Shown here: positions 22,574 through 36,000 of the stretch, piece by piece
How positions within the stretch are numbered: position 1 is the first letter of the stretch
How the letters are laid out: every line of letters starts with the position of its first letter
From: Phorcus lineatus
Taxonomy: Eukaryota; Mollusca; Gastropoda; Trochida; Trochidae
Direction: 5' to 3'
Assembly (NCBI GenBank): GCA_921293015.1
Contig: OV121096.1
Span: forward strand, 22,889,729 to 22,953,728
Length of the DNA stretch: 64,000 bases
The notes under the pieces: generated by a model
What the model saw: the letters and a program-made list of their open reading frames with translations, nothing else
The model's database searches: none
What the model was told of the DNA's origin: nothing
Translations under genes and position numbers: made by a program

Positions 22574-25500
22574 GGTGGGCGCACCTGTATCAGTGCACCC
22601 GTTCAATATACCCGGGTAGATAGCGCTATCCCACTATACAATGTGGGTGACATGAGTTGGGTATGAGGTGAACGTATGATTACCTCAGTAAGTTTTAATT
22701 GCCCACAGATTCCGCTTTGCGTTAAATCCGTTATTCATTTGAACGCTACCCGTTTTCCTACAGCGCTTGCCCAGGCATGAATGATCGATCGGTTTCCTGG
22801 AACTCGTAAGTTTCCGAGAAATAAAACAAAGCATGTTGCAAACTCTCACGACCGATTTGCTTCCCTTTTGTAAACTCGTTTCTTTGTGGAACATGACTAT
22901 GACTCTGTAAATTTACATAAACAAGGATTATTTATTATAATCTATGTTGTTGAGCAAACTGTTTTGCACTGATATTATAATTATATTGTTGATTTATCTG
23001 CAACATAGTATTGTTGAATTAAAACATTTATAAGATACAACATTGTAAGCAGTTGATTAAAAAAAAGGAGGGTGATCACAAAGTTTGAACCCTCTTGAAG
23101 GGAATACACAACATGAATGGGTTACCTTTCTAGCATGACCTTCAGAGGTGTTTAAGTCATCAGAAACTGTCATTGATGTATTAGAGATTACCATGTAAGT
23201 TAGGACAGCAAAAGTCATCGAAGCACTAGTAAAATATAAGTTTAGGTCTTGTGCTTTTGAAAGAAATCATAAATCTACTTAAATATTATTATTGTAATTG
23301 ATGAATGTATATTTATATTGTTTACATAAGGATCAACATCGATGATGTCGCATTTTCTTTCATTTTATATCACATGTTGTATGTGAGCGGTGTTAAAATA
23401 AGCCCTTCGGCTTGTTCACCAATCCCAATTCAATTTTATTGAATAAAATATGTTTAAATCAAATCATAAAAAAACAATTAACCAACAGTTTTCTGTTTAA
23501 ACCAGGTTTACAACTTAAGCAGAAGATGTATTAACTAGTCTGAAGTAATCTTGTCAAAGCTTTCATGGCAGTAAGGAATTGGTAAACAATTTTGAAAGCA
23601 TGGGACAGACAACAAACTTGGTGCTAAGATATTTTCAAATAAACTGCCTAATAAATAATTGGTACATCCCTGGTTTGGAAAACATTTGTAATTTCCAAAT
23701 GATCTTGACATCTTGAGAGAAAACCTTTTATTACAAAGTAATATTAAGGGGTTCAGAACAGAGGCGCGCTGCTGGAAGATGACTCACAACCATGAAAACC
23801 ATCATGTTGGGACAGATGATACCATCTATACAATGACAAACTTCAGTTATAATGATATGTTCAGATTTTTACCTGAGTTAATCAAGGTGCCGTTCATAAA
23901 CGTATGCTCAGGATGCTTAAGTTTAACAAATACTATGTTGAGCTCCGAGGTTCATGTGATATTTTGTATATTATATTTATGAACTGATATTATGTCAATT
24001 CAGTAATTTTCATTCAATTTAGTCATTGTTTTGTTAATAATATTCAATTCAAAAAAGTTTAAACTAGATGATTTAGATTTTTTAAAAATCTTTAAAATGT
24101 TTCAGTACAGTGTCTTATGTTCCAAAAAACAAATTAGACTCTCGATTTGTGAACCATAGATAGACTTTATTCAAAAGCAACATAATCTACTTGTAAGCAA
24201 AACAGAGTATATTTTAAAAAAAGAAAAAAGTCAAAGCAATAAAATACTAGATAATTCACATGCAATGGACAGGAAAGCAATACAAAAGCATACGCTACTT
24301 ACAATATGAAGTGGCATCTTTGTTATGATTGGATAATGTGTTGATTCAGACTTCTGGCCCGGTTGGGGATTGAAGGTAAGCAAAGGTTTAACAGTAAATA
24401 TGTTTATACATAAAAATATCATAGAGGACTACTGAAGAGTAAACTGAACTAATCACTCATATCAGATCAAGATAAAGTAGAACTACTCACTCATATCAGA
24501 TCAAGATCAAGTAGAACTACTCTCTCATATCAGATCAAGATCAAATAGAATTACTCACTCATATCAGATCATGATCAAGTAGAACCACTCACTCATATCA
24601 GATCAAGATCAAATAGAATTACTCATTCATATCAGATCAAGATCAAGTAGAACTACTCACTCATATCAGATCAAGATCAAGTAGAACTACTCACTCATAT
24701 CAGATCAAGATCAAGTAGAACTACTCACTCATATCAGATCAAGATCAAATAGAATTACTCACTCATATCAGATCATGATCAAGTAGAACTACTCACTCAT
24801 ATCAGATCAAGATCAAGTAGAATTACTCATTCATATCAGATCAAGATCAAGTAGAACTACTCACCATATCAGATCAAGATCAAGTAGAACCACTCACTCT
24901 TATCAGATCAAGATCAAGTAAAACGACTTACTCATATCAGATCAAGATCAACTAGAACTACTCACTCATATCAGATCAAGATCAAGTAGAACTACTCACT
25001 CATATCAGATCAAGATCAAGTAGAACTACTCACTCCTATCAGATCAAGATCAAGTAGAACTACTCACTCATATCAGATCAAGATCAAGTAGAACTACTCA
25101 CTCATATCAGATCAAGATCAAGTAGAACTACTCACTCATATCAGATCAAGATCAAGTAGAACTACTCACTCATATCAGATCAAGATCAAGTAACACGACT
25201 CACTCATATCAGATCAAGATCAAGTAGAACTACTCACTCCTATCAGATCAAGATCAAGTAGAACTACTCACTCATATCAGATCAAGATCAAGTAGAACTA
25301 CTCTCTCATATCAGATCAAGATCAAGTAGAACTACTCACTCATATCAGATCAAGATCAAGTAGAACTACTCACTCATATCAGATCAAGATCAAGTAGAAC
25401 TACTCACTCATATCAGATCAAGATCAAGTAGAACTACTCTCTCATATCAGATCAAGATCAAGTAGACCGACTTTATATACCGAAATTATGAATATTTTAT

Positions 25501-26906
25501 ATATCAAATAAATGTTGAAACATTAGCGTATCAATGGACACTACTGACTATGATTTTTCTAAATTACTGACTAACATCAGATTAAGACGAGCATAAATGG
25601 AAGTCTAAATGGAAATACAAAATGATTGTAATGTTATCTTAGTCTGAGGCACGTTGATATATGATAAATATTTTACATTGAAAATTTTAATTTCTATACA
25701 GTGTTTGACGCAAAATTAATTTAATATTAAAGTTACCAATGACCAGCTCGATTGATCTTAAAGTCACAGTCTCATTTTTGCAAGGCAAATTGTAATAAAT
25801 GCCGGACAAATAGTTCACCACTCACAGAAATCTTTCCCCTGACGTTTGCAACAATTTTCAGGACTCTGCAGGCATTCTAGCCCTCAATAATGAAGTTCAA
25901 ACTACCCTACCCTGCCCGAATATTATGTTTTTTGCGAGCGTTAGTCCTTACCACGTCATTTCACTAAGGCCGTGACGAAGAACACATAAAATTTCCCAGC
26001 TTAATATCCAATGAACTTAGCTAATAGCTTACGCTTTTTCAAATATAGAAATAACAAAAAGTTGGTAAACTCAGTCAAGATTCAGCGTCTGTCATAAGTA
26101 TCGGCGCTGCGATGACTAGATTTCCGGTGTTTCGTTCACGCGATTGGATTGCACTTGATTCGGCACCTCATCGGTCTGAAACGGCATACGCCAATAAGCT
26201 GCTTCATCCAAAACTGTAAAACGGCCATAAAAATTATAATCTTTGCAAATGCGACAGGAAATATTTGTGTTACTGATTAGATTTTGTTCATGAAGAATAC
26301 TTAGTTCAGTTTAGTTTACTTACAAAAATGAGACGATGACTTTAAGACTGTTTTTTTCTTAGTTAGGTAAAACATGTGGGCTTATAGCATTAGATACAAT
26401 TCAACGATCGACAAAAATACTAGTAGAAGTACTATCAAACAACATCATTATTGTCTTTCAGGTTTCATGTCTTATTGTTCTTACTTATTTAATTGAGCCG
26501 AAAACTCTTTTTATCTATGTAAATTGTAATTGCTATAATTTTCAATATTCTTAAAGGTTTATACCTTTTAACTATCCCCATGTCTAAAAAAATGTTACAT
26601 ACATATTGCCATACATTTTCAAGATATTGACCGTAAGACGCTGTTGAAAAACAATTCATTCAAACACGTTGAATAGTTATTTGACGGGTCCAGTGTATGT
26701 TTCTGCGCTTCCGTCTGGTCATCAGTCTTTCATTTTAAAGGTTATTGCCATGAATTCTAAACTACATATTTGTTAGTGCCATACCCTTTAAACACGTGTA
26801 AAAAAACAAGAACAAGTTTGAATTTGTTGTCTTATCTTTTCAACACAAGATATTGACCCTAAGAGACTGTAGAAAAACAATTAATTCAAACGAACATGTT
26901 GAGTGG
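22574..26906. other. Intergenic region between copy 1 and copy 2
   Basis: Upstream of copy 1 and downstream of copy 2. Apart from the 34-bp array I see no gene. The sequence is AT-rich. An ATTAAA on the minus strand at 26488-26493 could serve as the poly(A) signal of copy 2, but the evidence is weak. No clear TATA box or initiator is visible upstream of 22573. Confidence 0.55.
24447..25468. repeat. 34-bp minisatellite, about 30 units
   Basis: A highly regular array with cores actactcactcatatcag and atcaagatcaagtag, and few substitutions between units. The homogeneity suggests recent expansion. It sits between the two channel genes, 1.4 kb from the copy 2 stop codon and 1.9 kb from the copy 1 start. 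Confidence 0.95.
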
Positions 26907-27044
26907 TTATTTGGTTGGTATGTTGTTGCTCTTCTGTGTTTGCATGTCCAGGAGACTGGTCATCAGTCTGTTCATCTTCTCCAGTCTCTCGTCCATCCTC
27001 TCCTCAATTTGTCTCCGTCTGTTCGCTATCTCTGGAATACTATC
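26907..27044 (-). CDS. TRPA1: Copy 2 exon 33, coiled coil and stop codon
   Basis: 46 codons including TAA at 26907-26909, acceptor [18 protein letters not shown] leads into a heptad-type helix ([20 protein letters not shown]), consistent with the C-terminal coiled coil that assembles TRPA1 tetramers. Confidence 0.82.
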   Translation of the reverse strand, partial: DSIPEIANRRRQIEERMDERLEKMNRLMTSLLDMQTQKSNNIPTK

Positions 27045-30000
27045 CTGCAACGAGATGATAAAGACATATTCTCAATCTATATGGAAGAATCCTGCAACTT
27101 TATCTGACTGTTGTTTGCTTGCTATCTCCGGGATCACATCCTGCAACAATAAGAAAAACTTTCTCAATATCTATGGAAGAATCCTTCAACTTTATCAGAC
27201 TGCTGTCTGCTTGCTATCTCTAGAATAATATCCTGCAACAAGAAACATTTTCTCACTGTATGGAAGAATCCTGCAACTTTTAGCAGAGACGTTGTAATAT
27301 CCTTTAACAAATACGATACACGTTTTCAGTATCCTCAGAGATGTTGATTATCTCCCTAACATACTCCTGTAACAAATCACATTCATAATTACCTAATTTA
27401 TCACTGTTAACAAATGATTCATTCAAATTTGTTAATAATTGAATATGTGGTTAATGTCCTTATAACAGTAAGGTAATACACGTTTGTATTACTCACCAGA
27501 ACAGCATTTTCATTAGGTACCATGGTATCGTTCCACCACCAGATTGGCCAGCCTAATAGATAATTCCACAGTATTTTCAGACGACCAACATTACCTCCAT
27601 TCCCTGTCTGATCCTGGTCTCGTTTTATGTAAAGCTTTCTTCGAATACTTACAAACAAAACCTTCTCGACATCAAGGACAAGATCAATCTGCAGAAGAGG
27701 AAATAAATTTTTCTGATTTAATTTCTGTAGCAACAATATTTTTCTGTCCAAAGTGACTCTTTGTGGAGTAACAATGGTCTTTTTTCAAGAAAAAAAACTG
27801 ACAAATTGCCTCATGTAGGCTTGACACCCAAAAACAATCTTCAAACTTACATGCATCGCAGCCCTTTTAAACGCTGCTATTCGAAGTATGCCCTTGATAT
27901 CGTCAACTGCCAAACCAACCTGAAAGAGGCTTCATTTGAAAATACTTGCAATACCTGGCAATAACATTCCTCGTACTTGATGAATGAAAAGTGAGTTACA
28001 TTTAAAAATGTCAGTCTCCATATGCTAAAAATACGATCTGTCAGAAAGAGTTCACGAAGATACTTGACACATTACTGAAAGAATCAAGAGGTAGCAGGGA
28101 ATGTTTTATTTTTCAAGGGTCAACAGGCATTCTTTCGAGAGGTTTAGGGGGACACATTAAAGGAATCACCAAGGGGTTCAGAAGAACACATAACAGATTA
28201 ACCAAAAGGTTCATAAAGACACATAACAGACTTACCAAGAGGTTCAAAAGAACACATAACCGATTAAGCAAAAGGTTCATAAGAAACATAACAGACTCAC
28301 CATGAGGTTCACAGGGACACATAGCAGACCTTTATCAACCTCTTGGTAAGTCCGAGGTTGATAAAGACACAAAAATATCTTCCCGTTAGGTTCACAAGGA
28401 CAAATAACAGAATTACCAAAAGGTTCAAGGGGACACATAACAAAATTACCAAAAGGTTCAAGGGGACACATAACATACTAACAAAGAAGTTCATAGAGGC
28501 ACATATCAAATTTACCAAGAGGGTCATAAGGAAATATAATAGAATTACCAAGAGTTTTATAAGGACACAAAACATGTCAAAAATAGGTTTATAAAGACAC
28601 TTATAAAGCTCCAGTGACGTCACTTAATTGTTCTTGCGGGACACTATTGTAAGCAATTTCTCTTAAACCTGATTCAGTAATTTCTCTCAAACCTGATTCA
28701 ATCACGCTACCTCAGGCAGGTATCTGTCCCATCATAATGGCAATCATCTTGATAATGCCCTCTGCCCCGGGCAATTATCTTAATAATGCCCTCTGTCTCG
28801 GGCGATTATCTAAAATATTTTCGATTGATATAACTGACTTTTTTTCTTAAAGTAATAGTGTAGGCTTACTATTACTTTTGAAAAATAGCTCAACATTATT
28901 TTCCCATCTGCCCATTTTTTTGACGATATGCCGTCTAGAAGCATCATAGTCCACACTGCAAATGCTACACCCGACGTTCTGACTACTGAAGTTGGATTAA
29001 ACATGACCCGTGGGCATAATTGAAAAGTATGTCCTCCTCCCTCGGGAAATGCCTCCGGCCAGTGGGCATTTCCCGCAGTAGTCGGGCATACTTTTAAATA
29101 ATGCCCGCGGGTCATGTTTTATCCTTCACATAGCAACCTTACCAAGAGGTTCATAAGGACGATGCAGGCCAATGTGATGAAGAAGGAGAAGATGACAGAG
29201 GTTGCTGCAGGATATAGCAAATTGGTCGTGTCGATCACCGTGATGTCATCTACACCTCCGTTGAATAGAGCATTGTAATCTATTTCTCCAAGGAACATCA
29301 CTGCTGTTTTCAATATTGAATTTGGGACATCTCTGAAAGCAACCTTCAATAAAAAAAAACCACAATGAGTTAGTTTGATTATTATATAGTTTTAATCTTA
29401 TATATGTGCGAATGTTAAAAAGAAGTGATGTGGTAATTACGCCATGGTTGGACATCTATTAAACATGTTATAAATACAGAACTCTCATAGTCTTGCGATC
29501 CTTCTTTCAAAATAAGGGAAGTTAGTCTATCTTATTAGAGTATTACATCTTTATTTGCTCAAAAAGGTCATTTACTACAAACAAGGGGATTACTTATGAT
29601 AAAAAGATAAAGGTTACATAATAGATAATACACGATTTAGGAATAAAAATGTTGCGGTTCTTTAAAGTCCATAGCTTTATATCATTTCATCTTGTGAATA
29701 TTATACATGCGATAGCGTAAGTACATCATTTTTTTTCTTTTCACTGCCTTGTATTTAAAAAAATCAAAGGGTAACTTGACTAGGATAAAAGTAAATATTA
29801 AACAACAAATACAATTTCTGCAATTCTAGAAGTTGATGAGGTATTACGATATGGACAATTTTGATGGATAAGGAACTTCTGTATTCTGTGGAAGCGACTT
29901 TTCGACATAGGTTCTAATGTCGTTGTTCAGCAAGTAATCTGTTCAGGGAAAGAATATATAAACTAGTTGTTTACACCGGAGAATAGTTTATACAATAACT

Positions 30001-33000
30001 AGCATTGGTGGACAATGGTTGGATAGAATAATGACCAAGTTAATTGAAAATAATTGAAAGTCAGGTAGATGTTTTTACAATAGATTAGGTCAATGTACAT
30101 AGATTGAGGAGGGATTTCTGTTTAATAGGAAGCCAAGTAGATGTTTATTCAATGGATTGTGTTGATGTACACAGTGAATACATGATATAGATGGAGTAGA
30201 GAAGAATGTAGTGAAAATAATTATGCAATAACTAACTTAAGAGTTACAGAACATGAAAATAGGAAGATAACATTAATAGAAAGATTATATTAATAAGTAA
30301 TGATAATTTAAGCCCTATGGATAAAGTATCTCTCATCTCTGTTGAGAAAGGGACCTATCTTCCTGATATGTATAGCTTAGTAGTTTGCGGATTTTGTTGT
30401 CAGATTTCTTTCTTTCTATGATGTGTTTTAAACATATTCATTTCCTAAAAGAAAGAACCGGCTTGGTAAACAAGCCAATGGTTTTATCACTTCCAGAAGT
30501 GCTTATCCATGAAAATGGACCTTATCGTTGTTATCTATTTCAGCCAGGGAATCACTAAATCTAAATTGCCTTATATTCCTGTGAAAGAAATCCAATTGTT
30601 TTGGTAGGGCTTGGTCCCGTTGACCTTAATGAGGGAAGACATAGTCACTAAATTTATGATTGATAACTGTATAACTTTAGATGCCAAAGAATCACCGAAT
30701 GAACACTTGGGTATACTAAATATCATCTTACAGTAGATGAGGAATAGTGTTTAGTGCGTAGCCAATTTTGCCTTTACTAAGATTCACAAAATAATAAAAT
30801 CGTAATCAAATTAATAATTTGTATTGGCTAAGGAGTCTATATGAAACACTTTTCTATACCATTTTTGTGGAGATGAAGAATATGTTTGAGAGCACTTATT
30901 TCAAAGTTATTTGGAGCAACAGAGTCACCAAATTACAATTCATCATCACCTCAGTAGACATGAGTTAAAATATTTAAGCCTTTTCGGAGAAATATATGAA
31001 AATATGTTTATGTTATGCTATACGTTCATCGGACCAGATAAGCTATTAATATGTTTCTTAGGTTGACATAAACTAAGTTGACATACCTGGTTCTGAAGCA
31101 GAGTGAAGAATCCCATTGCGAAGGCGAGAATTAACGAAAAGAAGACAACGAAGACCTTGACAAAGGTCCAGCAGACCATCTGGAACATGATGACGTACAG
31201 ACCCAGGGAGGTGAAGGCCTTCAGAAACATCACAAGGTCAATCCACGCGAAGAAGAGAGCAAAGGCTCCAACAGACCATTGCCAGTGCTGACGGAAACAT
31301 AGGTATTAGTTAGACCCTTAACAATAAACAGATGTTTGGAGTAGAGTAGGATGCATGGATATAAAAAAGGTACATGTTTACATTGCCACTAAGTTTTCCT
31401 GTTGTGTAGTGGAGTGGATTTTACATTAGTTCTGAAATGCACTATTTGGACTTAAGCAAGTTGGCAACTCGGCCATTGTTGAAAGAGGCCTGAAAGAGAG
31501 ACAAATTACATTACATAAGATAAACACCAACAAGCTAAATCTTCACGAATAATCAAAGTATGTTCTCTCCACAAATTCTTAATGATGCAATCAGCATTTT
31601 TCATTAAACTGCAAAATTATCATTGCTGTATTATTATCGTATAACAGAGTTATAGACCCCTGAACAAAATCAGAAAAGGCCCCAGTTCCCGACCTACCTG
31701 TCGATAAGATGTTTTGATTGTGCAGCTGTTGAAGTCAAGGAGAAAAAGGAAGGACAAGCCGTAAACGATCCATTCCACGTAGTTCTCGAATTGAGAGAAG
31801 TATGGCCACTTCATGTTGTACAGCTGTAAAATCTGTAGATCGATAACATCAAGCGAAAATCAAATATATATTTTTTCAACGTAAAGAAATCAAAATTAAA
31901 TTGCTTTATCTTTTTTAAACAAAACAACAAAAATGTGACCAATTGAAATAACGTTAACAATTGTTAAATAAGGAGATAAATCCATTTTGTTTTTTTATAT
32001 TGAGGTTGTAAGGTGAGAGTTATCAGCATTTTTTACCCCTAAATTCACATTTCAAACTTCACAAGCTCGGTTTGAAATTCAATTTAGGGCTAAAAAATGC
32101 ACAACATACAAACCCAAAATCAGAATGGATTTATCTCCATTTTAAAATGCCAAATAAGAATCCCTACAAGACCGACAAGGACTGACCCAATCAAGGGACG
32201 GTACTCTAAAAGAAGTTGTTAACTAGAAGTGCAAACACCTCACCTTACAAGTGAACTGTTTGGAAAAAACTGACAGAAAAGTTTGATATTTTGTCAGGGT
32301 TAAGGACTCTGTGCCAGGAAATGTGTTCACTTAATTGTGAATTAGAGGCGAGGGAAAGGGAAGCATTTTTAATAATTGAAGAATAACGTCGCTTCTGTTC
32401 ATTCAACGAATCGCTATTAAGCGTTATGATACGAAGCGAGCTCGGTTTGAAATTAAATTTAGGGATAAAAAATGAACTACATTCAACCTAACAATAAAAC
32501 CAAGAATGGAATTTCTTCAAAGTTCACGCTTTCCAAATGTCTGTACAAATTTCGATTTTGTATGCAAGCTCATGTTAACAAAGGGTTCACTGAGTACAGT
32601 TTTTATACGTGCACGAAGGAATATGCATATGTCGTTATCATTTAGAGGTAATTATTAGCTAAATAATTACTCCAAAATTGATATCAGAAACCAATCAGAA
32701 AGCGGTATTTTCATTCTAGTTTTCGTTTCATGTTCGAATGAGATATCAAATTGTTGTTTTGTTTTAGACGACATATGCATGTACACATATACATTTAATC
32801 TTATATATCTTTAAAATTTCTTCAAACCAATTCAAGACTTTTGACAGCGTTAGATACCAAGTTCAACTTCAGAAACCACCTTGAGGTCAATGTTCATATT
32901 GTGTCAAAAATAACAAACTCATATATTTGTAAATGCATCAGTTGCAGAATGTTTATATGCATTCTTGTTTTCAGGTTATGTTACAGAATCCTATTGAAAA

Positions 33001-36000
33001 TAGACCAACCCAACTGACCTCAATCACAGCTCCTATTACCATAAGGACATACATCAGTACTTTTTCAATCGGGAGCCATGCATTTTCAGAGACTTCAAAA
33101 GACAGAGCACCACAGTTGTCATCCATGATGTGCTTAGCATCCTCTGGACTGAAATTTTTAACCCTGTATATTAATGTCAATACAAGTTTTGAAATTCATA
33201 TACAGCTGCATACCGAAAGTTTGTTCACTTACCACTGAATCGTAGTGCAAATATCATGTAATTTGGGTTTCGTTTCAACGTCAGTAGAATAACTTACGCA
33301 AGACTGACAATGGATCACCCATTGCACATATGTGAAATAGCCATTCTTGAACTCATTTTGGCATCATCTGGTCACTCGTACAAAAATTCGAATTTTGGCA
33401 TATTGATATAGACAGAAGGGGTCACAATTTCGAAATTTCAATGTCGTTAAATGTCGAATAAAATGCTTTATATCGACTCTCTGAGATTAAAACCAACATA
33501 ATCACAATGACTTTGTGCTAAGAATCAAACGTGACTAATTTTAAAAGAAGTTGATAAGTTATAAACGATTTTATGGAGAAAATAAAAATTAGTGTTTTCG
33601 GACCCCTGGTCACTTCAATGGCCTGCCAAAACTGTTACGGGTAATTGTGTGCACGTGAGTACGATAAACATTTGCCTTAAAGAAGAATGGATCTGCATAT
33701 CAATATAGAAAATTCAATTATATAAGTGTTTGTTTTCGCAACGCTACGATACCTCAAGGCATCTCAAATTACATGATATTTGCACTATTATATTCAGGTA
33801 TGTGAACAAACTTTTGGCATGCAGCTGTAATGTTATTGAGGTGACATAACATATTTTTGGTGATAGTTTCTTGATTTGAAAAAGCTCATTTTGAATAGGT
33901 TTCATTGCTTAGTAATCAATAACTCTAAGTTCCCCTCCGTTTGTTTCAAACATTTTTGTCAAGTCCACTGAAAATGATGAGTATATAAAAAGATAATAGT
34001 GAGAGCAAATCGTAAATGATACAATTTGAGATTTCTCTACATAATCGAATGATTTCTGATAACGTTCCTGATCAAATTTGTAATTTGTATTTGAACTGTG
34101 CATATTGATAAAATTGTCAGATACTACATTCTATGAAGAAGAGTCACTTAACAAATTAAATGAAAAATTGCTGTAAATTTGCAAGGCGAAAGCTGAATAT
34201 GTATTCTTTGATATTCAAAAATAAAAATTGCATGTCACGGACCTTCTTTTTCAGATAAATGATGATTTTGACGGGTTTATTTTAAAAAATTGGGAAAAGA
34301 CCAATTTTGCTAATTTAATTTTAAAAACAAAACAATAAAAACATTTAGAGTTCAGTTTACTTTTTTCCAATAAATGAGATGTTAATGTAATAAATATTAT
34401 TTCTTGTATTTCCTTTTTTGATTTTGTAAATAATCTGCAAATATTAAGATACAAGTTCAATGATGCTCGCTACAAACATAGCTTCAAAAGACGCGTTCAG
34501 TAATAGAAATAAATGAAAAATATTTTTAAAATGTTTTAAATAGAAGAAAACATATTGCAAAGAAATAGTTTGAAAGAAAAAAAATATGTCACGGGCCTAT
34601 TTTCCGAGATAATTGAAGCTGAAGTTAAAATTACTTATGAAAAAACTCATAAGGGGAGGTAACTCTTTATTTCCCTTGAATGATAATTCATGATAATGGT
34701 TTGAAGTACACAGTTTATCCCATTTCAAAGTATTTCATGAAATTCTAAGGTCAGTGTTATAAAATATTTGAAGTGTCAAAAGACATTTATGGCCTCTTGG
34801 TCAAATCCACGTGTTAACAAAGTATTAGTATCCACAATTTTTTTTCAAAACACACCTTTAAAATATGACAAATGTTTTCTATTTGTGAATGATTTGAGTT
34901 TTTCAAACTGCGTTTGAGTGTACTGGGGCTAGATGACTGAACCAGATAATAGGATAATTAGGTGGATTGAAGGCACGTAAAAAAACATCACAAAATGGTA
35001 AGAATTCATTAACCTCAAAACTTCCTCTCAAAGATCTATTTATTGCGCGATAAAGAACACCGCATCCAAGCGCCGCAAGTTGGCGAAGCTAATACGATGA
35101 GGAATAGACCTCAATCAAGTCGGCCCGGTTCGGGAAGCATTTGGTGCTCGTTCATATTTAAGTCATACTCTAGAGTTGATAACAAATAACTTTGTTTTCT
35201 CCAAGATGAATGTAAAATCTTATCAATTTGATTTACTTCATGAACCGAGCAGGCCACGGACATATTTTCAATTACTTTTTGACATTTTACTTCGGTCTAA
35301 TATATTTTTACCAAAGTACTTAATTTCACTTGATTGGTAATGTTACAGTGAATGATATGTTTATAAATGTTTCCCCACAATTGTAAGTGTGTACATGATT
35401 GAAAATTACCGCTCATATAATTAATTTGCAAAATAAATGCAGCCAAACCGAAATGTAAAACTTCCGCGATACATTCCCGATTTTTCAAATACTCATTGTG
35501 TCTCAATGACCGTTTTGACTTTTCATTTAAACATCTATCTAGAACTTTTCCAAAACAGATTGCTTATGAGTTTTATTTCTATTCTTTATTATGAATTTCT
35601 ATTCATTGTTTGAGATGACAATGCAACGATTTATTTTCATTTTATAAATGTTCCAGCAAAAAGGCTATTCGAAATGAGATTTCACTTACCGAAACCGCTA
35701 CTGCTTACGGCCTAATGAGGGTAACTTAATATTCCGTTCTAATTATTCTACAAGTTTCATCATTTTCAAGATGGATGCATATCTTTCAATGAATGAAAGT
35801 TCCGTTACTAGTCATATATTGTGAAAATGACGAGGACTATTCCATGCACAGTGTATTTTCCGCACATTGTGTGTCAATGACGTCACTGCAACAATGTTCA
35901 ACAAAGCGATTACAACGGATAACTTGTATAAGTTCATCAACAATCGGTTTTATGAAGAATGTAAACACACAAATGTTATCAGTGACATTTTCTCTGTTTC

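Larger units (their letters stand above)
27920..29142. other. Copy 2 intron 27
   Basis: Holds the 34-bp array, a tandem atgccctctg/cgggcaattatc segment at 28625-28805 (related to 10900-10950), and a foldback element ending 24 bp from the exon 27 donor. Confidence 0.75.
31288..33018. other. Copy 2 introns 24-25 (excluding exon 25)
   Basis: 31288-31697 shows nothing. 31833-33018 contains a foldback at 31972-32138 and a second partial copy of its right half near 32440-32520. Confidence 0.65.

Noticed and set aside
24447-25468. CRISPR array (regular 34-bp units)
   Set aside because: Units are head-to-tail with no unique spacers, and the host is a eukaryote. It is a minisatellite.
26116-26213. 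Alternative terminal exon of copy 2 (acceptor TTTTACAG, 31 codons, TAG)
   Set aside because: It would need a phase-1 donor. The only candidate was an internal GTAATG in exon 29, which I judge to be coding. Without that donor the exon has no partner.
27278-27301. Fourth copy of the C-terminal microexon (8 codons)
   Set aside because: It is only 20 nt from exon 30, too short for an intron. It may be a decayed copy or an alternative to exon 30.
27553-27594. 42-nt intron splitting exon 29
   Set aside because: It is below a plausible intron size, has no stop, is a multiple of three, and its translation fits the TRPA1 post-TRP region.
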